From the NCBI RefSeq assembly GCF_009695765.1, contig NZ_VUNI01000004.1:62001-126000 (forward strand): a DNA stretch of 64,000 bases. The letters run 5' to 3'. The stretch is from Roseburia porci (lineage in GTDB: Bacteria; Bacillota; Clostridia; Lachnospirales; Lachnospiraceae). Positions 52,855 to 62,027 of the stretch are shown in pieces (within the stretch, counting starts at the first letter, position 1; each line of letters opens with the position of its first letter). The position numbers were made by a program, and so were the translations under genes. A model generated the notes under the pieces. That model was not told the DNA's origin. It did no database searches and saw only the letters and a list, made by a program, of their open reading frames with translations.

Positions 52855-53841
52855 ATGAAGAAATTTGTTTTAAAAAGAGTTTTAATATCGTGTCTGCTTC
52901 TTGTCTTTGTTACAATGATTATTTATGGTGTTATGCGATGCATGCCGACATCATACGTTGAACAGCAGGCAATGGAACTCTCAAAGAAACCAGGCGCAAA
53001 AAGTTATGGTGAATGGCGTGATCAGTTAAATGCGCAGTACGGTCTAGATACCGGTATTGTACAGGGATATTTTACCTGGGCCGGAAAAGCAGTACGTGGA
53101 CAGTTTGGTGATTCCTGGTACTGGAATCAGCCGGTAACAAAGAAGTTTGCCAGCGTAATCTGGTACTCGTTTGCACTGGCACTCGGCTCTTTTATACTTG
53201 AGATTGTAATCGCAATCCCGGCCGGTATTCTTGCAGCAAGAAAACAGTATTCTACATCGGATTATGTAATAACAGTGCTTGCGCTGATCGGTATTTCCCT
53301 GCCGAGCTTTTTCTTTGCAACCATTTTGAAGTATATTTTCGCAATTAAACTTGGCTGGTTTGACCTGTATGGTATTGTAGGACGTATGCATGATCAGCTC
53401 TCACCGGTTGGACAGTTCTTTGATATGGCAAAACATATGGTCCTTCCAACCATTGTACTTGCAATTGTCAGCATCGGTAGTCTGATGCGTTATACACGTA
53501 CCAACATGCTTGAAGTACTGAATTCCGATTACATTCGTACTGCAAGAGCAAAAGGTTTATCCGAGAGTGTCGTTGTCAATAAACATGCATTCCGCAATAC
53601 ACTGATCCCGATCATTACATTGCTTGGTGGAACACTTCCGGGATTATTCAGTGGTGCGATGGTTACAGAGACCCTGTTCCAGATTCCGGGTATTGGATAT
53701 ACCTCTTATCAGTGTGTGATGCAGGGAGATATTCCATTTGTTATGTTCTATATGACATTTATTGCAATCCTTACGCTTTTGGGCAACCTGATTGCAGATA
53801 TTCTTTATGCGGTTGTTGACCCTCGTGTCAGAGTAAACTAG
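52855..53841 (+). CDS. oppB: Oligopeptide ABC transporter permease OppB
   Basis: A 328-residue membrane protein with six helices. FVLKRVLISCLLLVFVTMIIYGVMRCMP is helix 1. The EAA region is DYIRTARAKGLSESVVVNKHAFRNTLIPIITLLG and the C-terminal signature is ETLFQIPGIGYTSYQCVMQGDIPFVMFYMTF. It forms the channel with OppC. AAGGAGAG lies upstream of the ATG. A gap of 157 bases containing two hairpins separates it from oppA; oppC follows after 13 bases. Confidence 0.94.
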   Translation: MKKFVLKRVLISCLLLVFVTMIIYGVMRCMPTSYVEQQAMELSKKPGAKSYGEWRDQLNAQYGLDTGIVQGYFTWAGKAVRGQFGDSWYWNQPVTKKFASVIWYSFALALGSFILEIVIAIPAGILAARKQYSTSDYVITVLALIGISLPSFFFATILKYIFAIKLGWFDLYGIVGRMHDQLSPVGQFFDMAKHMVLPTIVLAIVSIGSLMRYTRTNMLEVLNSDYIRTARAKGLSESVVVNKHAFRNTLIPIITLLGGTLPGLFSGAMVTETLFQIPGIGYTSYQCVMQGDIPFVMFYMTFIAILTLLGNLIADILYAVVDPRVRVN

Positions 53842-53854
53842 GAAGGAGGAAGAC

Positions 53855-55528
53855 ATGGATAACAATACAGAAAAAAAAGATATGAAACTTGACAGCGAAC
53901 AGCGTGTCCGCGTACTTTCCCCTGGGATGCTCGTGGCAAAGCGGTTTTTACGCAATAAGCTTGCAATTGCAGGTGTTGTGATTATTGTTTGTATGTTCCT
54001 TTTTGCATTTGTTGGTGGTCTTTTGAATCCATATTCGCAGAGCCAGGTGTTCTACACCACAGATGAGATGAAAAAGGATTATGCAGGTGCAACCGAGATT
54101 TCGGATTATCAGATTTATGCAGCAGATGGTGTGACACTTCCATCCGATGCGTTTTCCAAAACAATTCTTGCAGCTACAACGCAGAAGTATGTGTTTGAGA
54201 CGAAAGATGGATCTCAGCTTGGACTTGGCAAAGTAAGTGATTCTTCCTATATTATGTATGCAATCGATGGTTCTGCCTCTGCATCTCTTGCGGATTCCGA
54301 GGAGTATCAGGGTGCGGCAGCTGCCGGACAGAATGTATTTACAAAAGACGGAAAATCTTATCTGTTTACAGAACAGGATGGACAGCTTGATTTCTATACA
54401 GGTACAGAGATGGCAGTCGTATGCCAGCTTTCCTTTACCGGATACACAGCGGAAACACAGTTTTCCTATGATTTTTATCATAATGCAATCGTAGCCATGG
54501 CAGATGATGAGACTGGATTCACAGCAGATGACAGCACTTATACGATCAAACAGGAAGGCAAATCAGCAGCCATGGTAGAAGATGCAGATGGCAAAGATTA
54601 TGCTTATATTTCCAATATGAACATCAACAGTGTTGTAGATGGCGTATTTTTAACACCGGCATTTAAAGAGGCTGTTGTTGCAGCAATCGAAGATGACAAA
54701 GAAGAGTTTACTGCTGAGGATAAAGATGGTAATGATGAGACATATCTGCTCAGCCAGAAAGATGGTCAGTACACGATCAAACGTTATCAGGAGACAAAAG
54801 TCGTTGACTCTTATGCAAGTCCATCCAAAGCACACTGGGTTGGAACAGACGCTAATGGTATGGATCTTCTTGCACGACTGATGTATGGTGGACGTATCTC
54901 TCTTCTGATCGGGTTTGTCGTTGTTGCGATTGAAGTCGTTTTAGGCATTATCGTTGGTGGTATTGCCGGATTCTTTGGCGGCTGGGTTGACAATGTTTTA
55001 ATGCGATTTGTTGATATTGTATATTGTATTCCTGCAATTCCACTTTACATGATCCTTGGTTCTATCATGGATTACTATAAAGTGTCTGCAACCGGACGTA
55101 TTTATATGTTATGTATTGTCATGTCCGTCCTTGGCTGGGTTGGAATCGCGCGTATCGTACGTGGACAGATCCTTTCTCTTCGTGAGCAGGAGTTCATGAT
55201 CGCGGTAGAAGCAACCGGAATCAGCATCCGACGCAGAATTTTCAGACATTTGATTCCAAACGTAATTCCACAGTTGATCGTATTTGCAACCATGGGACTT
55301 GGTGATGTTATCTTATCAGAGGCAACATTAAGCTTCTTGGGACTTGGTATCAAGTATCCTGCAGCTTCCTGGGGAAGTATCATTAATGCGGTTAACGATT
55401 CTTACGTAATGACGAATTATGTATTCGTATGGATTCCGGCAGGTATCCTGATTCTGTTAACAGTACTTGCATTCAACTTTATCGGTGATGGTCTGCGTGA
55501 CGCATTCGATCCGAAAATGAAACGGTAG
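53855..55528 (+). CDS. oppC: Oligopeptide ABC transporter permease OppC with large extracytoplasmic insertion
   Basis: A 557-residue protein, about 250 residues longer than normal OppC. Residues 25-57 hold the usual N-terminal helix (RFLRNKLAIAGVVIIVCMFLFAFVGGLLNPYS). Between that and the conserved HWVGTDANGMDLLARLMYGGRISL (about 327-350) lies an insertion of about 255 soluble residues rich in Asp, Thr, Tyr and Ala (for example KSYLFTEQDGQLDFYTG). The permease core then continues to the EAA loop VEATGISIRRRIFRHLIPNVIPQL and the terminal FIGDGLRDAFDPKMKR. The insertion should face outside, near OppA. Confidence 0.92.
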   Translation: MDNNTEKKDMKLDSEQRVRVLSPGMLVAKRFLRNKLAIAGVVIIVCMFLFAFVGGLLNPYSQSQVFYTTDEMKKDYAGATEISDYQIYAADGVTLPSDAFSKTILAATTQKYVFETKDGSQLGLGKVSDSSYIMYAIDGSASASLADSEEYQGAAAAGQNVFTKDGKSYLFTEQDGQLDFYTGTEMAVVCQLSFTGYTAETQFSYDFYHNAIVAMADDETGFTADDSTYTIKQEGKSAAMVEDADGKDYAYISNMNINSVVDGVFLTPAFKEAVVAAIEDDKEEFTAEDKDGNDETYLLSQKDGQYTIKRYQETKVVDSYASPSKAHWVGTDANGMDLLARLMYGGRISLLIGFVVVAIEVVLGIIVGGIAGFFGGWVDNVLMRFVDIVYCIPAIPLYMILGSIMDYYKVSATGRIYMLCIVMSVLGWVGIARIVRGQILSLREQEFMIAVEATGISIRRRIFRHLIPNVIPQLIVFATMGLGDVILSEATLSFLGLGIKYPAASWGSIINAVNDSYVMTNYVFVWIPAGILILLTVLAFNFIGDGLRDAFDPKMKR

Positions 55529-55537
55529 GTGGAACAA

Positions 55538-56692
55538 ATGTCATTAAAGAAAAAAAGCGCAAATTATATTTCAGCGAAAGAATCCCGCGAGATCTCCAAG
55601 AAGAATCGTAAGATTACAAAAGAGCTGGAGAAAAAGAGAAACCGGAAACATATTCCGGAAGAAGAATATATTACCAAGATGAAAAATCCGGAGAACTGTG
55701 TTGAGTTTGACAATGTTCATACCTATTTCTTCACAGACATCGGAACTGTAAAATCCGTAGATGGTGTATCGTTTGATGTACCACAGGGAAAGACGGTTGG
55801 TATCGTAGGAGAGTCTGGATGCGGTAAATCCGTCACCAGCCTTTCCCTGATGCAGCTGGTACAAAGACCTGCTGGACAGACCGTAGAAGGAGAAATCCGT
55901 TTTAATTCGGGAGATAAAGTGGTCAATGTGGTTAATGCTCCTGCAAGTGTTATGCAGAAACTCCGTGGTAACTATATGTCCATGATTTTCCAGGAGCCAA
56001 TGACTTCTTTAAACCCGGTATTCCGTATCGGAGAGCAGATTGATGAGGTTATCGAACTTCACAATCCGGAAAAGAGCAAGGAAGAAGTAAAGGCCCGTAC
56101 CATCGAACTTCTGGAGATGGTTGGCATCGCCAATAAAGAAGGTGTATATCAGATGTATCCACATGAGCTTTCCGGTGGTATGAGACAGCGTATCTGTATC
56201 GCAATGGCACTTGCATGTGATCCAAAACTGATCATCGCCGATGAGCCGACGACTGCACTTGATGTAACCATTCAGGCTCAGATTCTGGATCTGCTCCGCA
56301 ACTTAAAGGATAAGATCAACAGCTCGATCATGCTGATCACCCATGACCTTGGTGTCGTTGCAGAAATGGCGGATTATGTTGTTGTAATGTATGCAGGCCG
56401 TGTTATCGAAAAAGGCACTGCAAGAGAGATTTTTAAAGATCCAAGACATCCATATACGATCGGGCTTATGAATTCGAAACCGGTTGTTGGTAAAAAAGTT
56501 GATAAACTTTACAGTATTCCGGGAAGCGTTCCAAACCCGGTTAATATGCCAGACTACTGCTATTTCAAAGATCGTTGTAATATGTGCGTAGATGCCTGTG
56601 ACGGAGCATATCCATGTGAATATCATGTATCTCCAACACATGTTGTAAGCTGCTACAGATGCGCAGAAGGAGGTACAGCAAATGAGCAATAA
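55538..56692 (+). CDS. oppD: Oligopeptide ABC transporter ATPase OppD
   Basis: A 384-residue ATPase. It has an unusual Lys-rich N-terminal extension of about 50 residues (KKKSANYISAKESREISKKN). Walker A is GESGCGKSV, the ABC signature LSGGMRQR, Walker B LIIADEPTTALDV, and the H-loop LITHDLGVV. The C-terminal oligopeptide extension has the Cys cluster CYFKDRCNMCVDACDGAYPC. ATG 55538 is preferred to the GTG at 55529. The last 11 bases overlap oppF. Confidence 0.94.
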   Translation: MSLKKKSANYISAKESREISKKNRKITKELEKKRNRKHIPEEEYITKMKNPENCVEFDNVHTYFFTDIGTVKSVDGVSFDVPQGKTVGIVGESGCGKSVTSLSLMQLVQRPAGQTVEGEIRFNSGDKVVNVVNAPASVMQKLRGNYMSMIFQEPMTSLNPVFRIGEQIDEVIELHNPEKSKEEVKARTIELLEMVGIANKEGVYQMYPHELSGGMRQRICIAMALACDPKLIIADEPTTALDVTIQAQILDLLRNLKDKINSSIMLITHDLGVVAEMADYVVVMYAGRVIEKGTAREIFKDPRHPYTIGLMNSKPVVGKKVDKLYSIPGSVPNPVNMPDYCYFKDRCNMCVDACDGAYPCEYHVSPTHVVSCYRCAEGGTANEQ

Positions 56693-57683
56693 TGATAAGC
56701 TTGTTCACGATCCGGATAACATTCTCGAGGTGTCTCACTTAAAGAAATATTTCCCGATCAAAGGCGGATTTTTCGGTGGCGTTACGGGAAATGTAAAAGC
56801 CGTAGATGATGTTTCTTTTTCCATCAAAAGAGGTACCACCATGGGACTTGTAGGAGAGTCCGGATGTGGTAAATCGACAACAGGACGTACGATCCTTCGT
56901 CTTATTGATAAGACAGATGGAACTGTTTTATTTAATGGAGAAGACATCGGAACATATGATAAAAAGAAATTAAGGAAACTGCGTACAAAAATGCAGATCA
57001 TCTTCCAGGATCCATATTCTTCACTTTCACCGCGTCTGCCGATCGGAGAGATCATTGGAGAGGCTGTTCGCGAGCATGGTCTTGTATCCAAAGAGGAATA
57101 TGATGATTATGTAACAAAAGTCATGAAAGACTGTGGACTTCAGGAATACCATAAAGACCGTTATCCACATGAGTTTTCTGGTGGACAGAGACAGCGTATC
57201 TGTATCGCACGTGCACTTGCTCTGAACCCGGAATTCGTAGTATGTGATGAGCCTGTATCAGCACTGGATGTTTCCATTCAGGCACAGATCATTAACCTGC
57301 TCCGTGAACTTCAGGAAAAACGTAATCTGACCTATCTGTTTATCTCACATGACCTTTCGGTTGTAGAGCATATTTCAGATACCGTAGGTGTTATGTACCT
57401 GGGCGGACTTGTCGAGACTGGTAAGACAGAGGATATTTTTGCCAAGCCATTGCATCCGTATACACAGGCATTGTTCTCCGCAATTCCAATGCCGGACCCG
57501 GATTATAAGAAAGAGCGTATCATCTTAAAGGGTGATATTCCTTCACCGGCCAATCCACCAGCTGGATGTAAATTCCATACAAGATGTGAGAAGTGTATGG
57601 AGATTTGTAAAAAAGAAGATCCTAAAGCACGTGACATGGGTAATGGACATGTGGTAAAATGTCATTTGTACGATGAAAAATAA
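56682..57683 (+). CDS. oppF: Oligopeptide ABC transporter ATPase OppF
   Basis: A 333-residue ATPase: Walker A GESGCGKST, ABC signature FSGGQRQR, Walker B FVVCDEPVSALDV, H-loop FISHDLSVVEHIS. It is preceded by the OppF-typical KYFPIKGGFFGGVTGNVKAVDDVSF, and its C-terminal oligo_HPY region has CKFHTRCEKCMEICKKEDP. It forms the second half of the ATPase dimer with OppD. It starts inside oppD with GAAGGAGG upstream. No terminator is seen before the next gene. Confidence 0.95.
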   Translation: MSNNDKLVHDPDNILEVSHLKKYFPIKGGFFGGVTGNVKAVDDVSFSIKRGTTMGLVGESGCGKSTTGRTILRLIDKTDGTVLFNGEDIGTYDKKKLRKLRTKMQIIFQDPYSSLSPRLPIGEIIGEAVREHGLVSKEEYDDYVTKVMKDCGLQEYHKDRYPHEFSGGQRQRICIARALALNPEFVVCDEPVSALDVSIQAQIINLLRELQEKRNLTYLFISHDLSVVEHISDTVGVMYLGGLVETGKTEDIFAKPLHPYTQALFSAIPMPDPDYKKERIILKGDIPSPANPPAGCKFHTRCEKCMEICKKEDPKARDMGNGHVVKCHLYDEK

Positions 57684-57716
57684 TATTACGAAGTTATCGT
57701 AACATTTTTAAAAGGG

Positions 57717-58472
57717 ATGATTCTTTTGACAGATCAATTTGACGAAGAACTGAAACTTATAAAAAAAGCCATGCAGACTGCCGACTGTGATATGTCGGTA
57801 GTACGTGCATGGCTTAAATTATATGAAAAGGTAAAAAAACAGACCGCTGCCACCAAAGACAGCTATATTCAGGCAAGGGCGAACCTGGAAGAGATCCAGA
57901 AATATGCAGCGAAGCTGGAACAGGTGGTTGTGGAAGAAGCGTGGCAGAGCAGCCGGTGCAAAGAAGAAGTTGCTGCGATTACCGGTAAACTCCGGCAGAT
58001 GGATGGAAGTTATGAACATGAATTTCTTGTCAGCCCTGAAAATCAGGAATACCATCTGACATACCACTCGGTTATTGAACTTGGACAGAAGAAATGCGAT
58101 AAGATTATTTTCCAGAGTGAAGTAGAGAATCTGTCGGCTTTGAATCAGGAGATACTGGGGAGAGAGACACCAGATTTTTACCATCTGGGATTTTATGAGA
58201 CAGACCGCTCGGCAGAGGATCTGTCGGATCTTCCTTATTCGGAGAAAATGCGTAAGATCGGAAGTCTTTATGAAGCAGACTTTTTAAGACCGATTCGGAA
58301 GCAGTTAATTACAGCGATTACATATGCGGATCAGACCGCAGGAAGCCAGCCAAGATTTGGTGGAATTTTGAAACGGCATCAGGCAGATCTGCCGGCCGGA
58401 TTTTACAATGAACAGGGAGAGAATAAGACTCCGGAGGAGCGTGCAGATGCAATTCTTGCACCGCTTCGCTAA
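57717..58472 (+). CDS. Hypothetical protein, 251 residues, helical N-terminal half
   Basis: A soluble protein of unrecognised family. Residues 8-85 are predicted helical coiled coil (FDEELKLIKKAMQTADCD, LYEKVKKQTAATKDSYIQARANLEEIQKYAAKLEQVVVEEAW split over two helices). A mixed alpha/beta second half includes FYHLGFYETDRSAEDLSDLPYSEKMRKIGSLYEADF and ends with PEERADAILAPLR. The start is uncertain: ATG 57717 follows AAAAGGG too closely, whereas TTG 57726 has that site at a normal distance. It may ride on the opp transcript. Confidence 0.65.
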   Translation: MILLTDQFDEELKLIKKAMQTADCDMSVVRAWLKLYEKVKKQTAATKDSYIQARANLEEIQKYAAKLEQVVVEEAWQSSRCKEEVAAITGKLRQMDGSYEHEFLVSPENQEYHLTYHSVIELGQKKCDKIIFQSEVENLSALNQEILGRETPDFYHLGFYETDRSAEDLSDLPYSEKMRKIGSLYEADFLRPIRKQLITAITYADQTAGSQPRFGGILKRHQADLPAGFYNEQGENKTPEERADAILAPLR

Positions 58473-58511
58473 AAGACTACTGGAAAACAGCCAGATAGGG
58501 AGGAAAAGAGT

Positions 58512-59645
58512 ATGAGTGAATTAAAGGATTTGATGAAAAAGAAACTGGGGTTTGGATGTATGCGGCTTCCGGTACTTGACGGAGAGCAGGACAGGATCGA
58601 TGATCAGACATTCTGTGAGATGATCGATTCCTATATGGAACAGGGCTTTCAGTATTTTGACACGGCTTATCCATATCATAAGGAACAATCAGAGGAAGCG
58701 GTAAGACGTTGTCTGGTGGAACGCTACGACAGAGATCGGTTTTTCCTTGCAGATAAAATGCCGGTATGGCTGGTGAAAAGTGAAACAGATTATGAACCGA
58801 TCTTTCAGAGACAGTTAGAGCGCTGCGGAGTAGATTATTTTGATTTTTACCTGCTGCATGCACTCGATAAAGATAGGATCCTGACGATTGAAGCAAATGG
58901 TGGATTTGAATTTGCAAAGAAGATCAAAGCAGATGGAAGAGCGAAACATATCGGATTTTCTTTTCATGATTCCGCAGATGTTTTAGATGAGACATTAAGC
59001 CGTCACCCTGAGATAGAATTTGTACAGCTCCAGATCAACTATTATGACTGGGAATCGGATATCGTACAGTCACGTAAATGCTATGAAACAGCAGTAAAAT
59101 ATGGAATCCCTGTGATCGTAATGGAACCGGTGAAAGGTGGAACACTTGCGAACCTGATCGGCAGATCCGCAGAAGTATTAAAAGAGCTGGATGAGCAGGC
59201 GTCCTTTGCATCGTATGCAATCCGTTTTGCGGCATCGCTTGATCAGGTCATGCTGGTGCTCAGTGGAATGTCCACAAAGGAGCAGCTTGCAGATAATACT
59301 TCATACATGAAGGATTTTGTGCCACTTTCGGATAAAGAGAAGCATGCGATCGTGCGTGTCCGTGAAGAACTGGATAAGCTTCCAACGATTCCATGTACGT
59401 CCTGCCAGTATTGTGTGGATGGATGTCCGAAGAAGATCGTGATTCCGGATGTATTTTCTGCATATAATATGTCGGTACAGTTTGGAGTGAATGCAATTTC
59501 CAGAGGAAAATATCATGATGCAGTAACGGATCATGGAAAGGCCAGCGACTGTATCCGGTGTGGAAAATGTGAAGGGCATTGCCCGCAGCATCTTCCGATT
59601 CGTGATCTGCTTGTGGACGCGGCACGCACATTTGAACAATTATAA
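58512..59645 (+). CDS. Aldo/keto reductase with C-terminal 4Fe-4S domain
   Basis: A 377-residue protein. Residues 1-285 are an AKR TIM barrel (KLGFGCMRLPVLDGE; catalytic Tyr in YFDTAYPYHKEQSEEAVRR; Lys in FFLADKMP; His in FDFYLLHALD). Residues 290-377 carry ferredoxin-like Cys motifs CTSCQYCVDGCP and CIRCGKCEGHCPQ. This AKR/Fe-S architecture is common in anaerobes and probably uses ferredoxin or flavin-linked reduction; the substrate is unknown. AGGGAGGAAAAG lies upstream. It stands 39 bases after the hypothetical gene in the same orientation. Confidence 0.9.
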   Translation: MSELKDLMKKKLGFGCMRLPVLDGEQDRIDDQTFCEMIDSYMEQGFQYFDTAYPYHKEQSEEAVRRCLVERYDRDRFFLADKMPVWLVKSETDYEPIFQRQLERCGVDYFDFYLLHALDKDRILTIEANGGFEFAKKIKADGRAKHIGFSFHDSADVLDETLSRHPEIEFVQLQINYYDWESDIVQSRKCYETAVKYGIPVIVMEPVKGGTLANLIGRSAEVLKELDEQASFASYAIRFAASLDQVMLVLSGMSTKEQLADNTSYMKDFVPLSDKEKHAIVRVREELDKLPTIPCTSCQYCVDGCPKKIVIPDVFSAYNMSVQFGVNAISRGKYHDAVTDHGKASDCIRCGKCEGHCPQHLPIRDLLVDAARTFEQL

Positions 59646-59713
59646 ATTTACTGTACGCAAACAGGTAAATCGGCTACAATAGATATGAAAAAGTTGTAAA
59701 AGGGGGAAAATCC

Positions 59714-60295
59714 ATGGGTGGATTGATCTGGGTTATTATTATCATTGCGTTTATTGTTAATATCAACAAGAAAAAAGCAGAAAATGCCCAAAGAACGAAT
59801 AAAAAGAATACATATTCAGGAACGACACAGACTAATATCAACAATCAGACGTATACAGCGAATCAGGCTTATACCAATAAGCAGACTTATACGGAAAAAC
59901 GGACTCCGGCGTATACAAGTCCTTCACAGGAGGAACTGAAGGCGAAGCTGACGGCAAAGTATGGAGAAAGACTGAATCATCAGACCGCACAGAAAGCTGC
60001 GACAACAGGCACAAAGCAGGAGACGAAGGCTCCGGATATTCTGGCAAAAGCAAATCAGAATGCAAACCAGTATGTGGAGGATGAACTTCATGAGGCACAG
60101 TGTGGTAAGGAACTGACGAGTGCTCCGTTACACGCAGAAGCAAAGAAAGAAGCCAGCGTGGATATGGAAAGCTCTTCTCTGATGAAAGATATTGAGGATT
60201 TAATGGTTACCGGCTATCAGGTCAATCTTGAATTCGGAAGAGACTTCCTCGGTGAAGCAATGGATATGCTGAATTCTTATACTATGACAGAATAA
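59714..60295 (+). CDS. Membrane-anchored protein with Thr/Asn/Gln-rich linker
   Basis: A 193-residue protein of unrecognised family. Residues 3-17 form one N-terminal membrane helix (GLIWVIIIIAFIVNI), then a basic patch. A low-complexity linker with repeated TYT-x-N/K-Q units spans about 33-70 (NNQTYTANQAYTNKQTYTEK). The rest is helical, ending in DIEDLMVTGYQVNLEFGRDFLGEAMDMLNSY. GGGGGAAAA lies upstream of the ATG. It is followed after 11 bases by the DUF1653 gene, so the two are probably one transcript. Confidence 0.7.
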   Translation: MGGLIWVIIIIAFIVNINKKKAENAQRTNKKNTYSGTTQTNINNQTYTANQAYTNKQTYTEKRTPAYTSPSQEELKAKLTAKYGERLNHQTAQKAATTGTKQETKAPDILAKANQNANQYVEDELHEAQCGKELTSAPLHAEAKKEASVDMESSSLMKDIEDLMVTGYQVNLEFGRDFLGEAMDMLNSYTMTE

Positions 60296-60306
60296 GGAGA
60301 CATAAT

Positions 60307-60891
60307 ATGGAACGAGTACCAAAGAATGGGGAGATTTATCGCCATTTTAAGAATAAACTATATCAGATCATCGGAATTGCAACACATTCCGAGACGAAGG
60401 AACCGCTTGTGATCTATCAGGCATTGTATGGTGGTTTTGGCATGTATGCAAGACCACTCGCCATGTTTGTCAGTGAAGTGGATCATAACAAATATCCAGA
60501 CGTGAAACAGAAATATCGTTTTACAAGAATGGAAATGAATGCAGATGGAACGTGGCATTGCGTGGAAGAAGAGGACAATACCGTAATATTGGAAGTACAG
60601 TCTGATTCAAAGAACGTTGCTAAACAACAGGAAACCGGAATCCAGGCAGAGAATCCGGACGAAGAACGCCCGGATCCAAAACTGATGGAATATCTGGATG
60701 CGGAAACTTTTGATGAGAAATACAATGTGCTGGTATCCATGAGAGACTGCATTACCGACAAACTGGTTGATGATATTGCAGTCGTTATGGATGTTGTCAT
60801 TCCGGAGGGGGATCTTATGAATCGTTATGATGCCCTGAAAATGGCGCTCCGCACGAAACAGAAATATGAATCGGCAAACCGTTTACGCTAG
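60307..60891 (+). CDS. DUF1653 domain protein
   Basis: A 194-residue protein. Residues 1-75 are a DUF1653 domain (VPKNGEIYRHFKNKLYQIIGIATHSETKEPLVIYQALYGGFGMYARPLAMFVSEVD, seen in pieces), a small SH3-like fold of unknown role. The C-terminal part is an acidic linker and a helical region (DEKYNVLVSMRDCITDKLVDDIAVVMDVVIPEGDLMNRYDALK) not found in short DUF1653 proteins. AAGGAGA lies upstream. Its stop overlaps the convergent CYTH gene by 9 bases. Confidence 0.82.
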   Translation: MERVPKNGEIYRHFKNKLYQIIGIATHSETKEPLVIYQALYGGFGMYARPLAMFVSEVDHNKYPDVKQKYRFTRMEMNADGTWHCVEEEDNTVILEVQSDSKNVAKQQETGIQAENPDEERPDPKLMEYLDAETFDEKYNVLVSMRDCITDKLVDDIAVVMDVVIPEGDLMNRYDALKMALRTKQKYESANRLR

Positions 60892-61329
60892 TTTGGAAAG
60901 GTTGCTGTTGTGATATTTTCCGGAATTGGTGACATCTTCTCCAAACCAGTCTGGTGCGGTAAATGCCTCGGCTGCTTCGACGGAATCAAATTCTACTTCA
61001 ACGAGCAGAAGAGGTGCAAGGGAACCTTCAAAAACATCAAGTTCAGCGGTAAGTCCGTCTTTTAAGGGAATCAGATAACGGCTTTTTTCAATCAGAAGAC
61101 CATCGATCTTCGTTACCATGTGTTCAAAGGATTCCTTGTTTAACGGAAGGTTGTATTCTTCACGGACCATCATGCCTTTCCCTTTATAGGTCAGATAATA
61201 CTCGTCGTTGGATCTCCGGATCCGCACGACGGGATTCGTATTTAAATAACCCTGTGCAATTTTTTTGCATGGATAAGACTCCAAGTTTTCCGGAGTCTTT
61301 TTTACTAAAAATTTACGTTCAATTTCCAC
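60883..61329 (-). CDS. CYTH domain protein (inorganic triphosphatase-like)
   Basis: A 148-residue CYTH protein. The N-terminal signature VEIERKFLVKK, then RIRRSNDEYYLTYKGKG, REEYNLPL, and EKSRYLIPL, AELDVFEGSL and LLVEVEFDSVEAAEAF give the alternating Glu/Arg/Lys pairs of the tunnel fold that binds triphosphate and metal. Bacterial single-domain members are usually inorganic triphosphatases. The GTG at 61329 is preferred: GGAGG is 8 bases upstream and the family begins (M/V)EIERKF; the ATG at 61344 has no ribosome site. The GTG shares one base with the stop of the upstream hydrolase gene. Confidence 0.86.
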   Translation of the reverse strand: MEIERKFLVKKTPENLESYPCKKIAQGYLNTNPVVRIRRSNDEYYLTYKGKGMMVREEYNLPLNKESFEHMVTKIDGLLIEKSRYLIPLKDGLTAELDVFEGSLAPLLLVEVEFDSVEAAEAFTAPDWFGEDVTNSGKYHNSNLSKLA

Positions 61330-61895
61330 TATTTGTTCCTCCATGTAAGTATATATTCTTTTGAAATTTTCATTACATCCTTTAAAATCTTTAGATTCTG
61401 CATGGTGTCCGGAGTTTCCAGTGAATGATTGGCGTCGTCATAGGTATAGATGGGAACCGTCTGCTTTTGACTGGTAAGAATGACTTTTTCTACATCACTC
61501 CAGGGATCTTTTTTACCGATAAAAGCGATACTGTCCGTTGGTGCAAAAAGGTAAGTCTGCTCCAGTGGTGTATACAGGATCTGATGGCATGGAACCGAAT
61601 GCTTCTTGGCATATGCGCTGGAAATGATTGTTCCCACGCTTTTTGAGAGAAAAAGAATATCATCGTAGCTGCTCCAGTCAACGGCGGAGAGTGATGTTTC
61701 GGCCTGCTCATACAGACTGTCAAACGCTTCCTGCATTTTGACGGCATTGCCACGGATATTTCCACCGGAAAATGTATATTGTAATGGAATAGCGGTTTCA
61801 TAACCAAGTTCTGCTGCAAGCTTACGACTGTAATATAACAGTGGTTTGTCGCAGTGATAACCGATTCCCGGAAAAATCACAACTAATTTCTTCAT
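61329..61895 (-). CDS. Alpha/beta hydrolase family protein
   Basis: A 188-residue protein: KKLVVIFPGIGYHCDKPLLYYSRKLAAELGYE has the first-strand and oxyanion features of a short alpha/beta hydrolase. LFLSKSVGTIISSAYAKKH carries the nucleophile elbow (SxSxG-like, KSVGT). FIGKKDPWSDVEKVIL gives the acid and DDANHSLE the catalytic His. The substrate is unknown. ATG 61895 has AAAGGGG upstream; the upstream in-frame ATG at 61949 is inside the leader. It overlaps and is coupled to the CYTH gene. Confidence 0.8.
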   Translation of the reverse strand: MKKLVVIFPGIGYHCDKPLLYYSRKLAAELGYETAIPLQYTFSGGNIRGNAVKMQEAFDSLYEQAETSLSAVDWSSYDDILFLSKSVGTIISSAYAKKHSVPCHQILYTPLEQTYLFAPTDSIAFIGKKDPWSDVEKVILTSQKQTVPIYTYDDANHSLETPDTMQNLKILKDVMKISKEYILTWRNK

Positions 61896-62027
61896 ACGAT
61901 TTGAATCCCCTTTCATGATGTAACTGTTCATTTTTGCTTTTGCGTACATTATATATTATCTGGAAATTTGACGCAAATTGCCTTATACTGTGAATAGCAA
62001 TTAATCAGAGGCAGGAGGGTTTAAAGA

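Noticed and set aside
53948-54481. 177-codon minus-strand ORF within oppC
   Set aside because: It is antisense to the OppC insertion, Cys-rich by chance, and without a ribosome site. The plus frame continues uninterrupted through the insertion.
61968-61989. TTGACG...TATACT upstream of the DJ-1 gene as a promoter
   Set aside because: The spacer is only 10 bp, too short for a sigma-A promoter.
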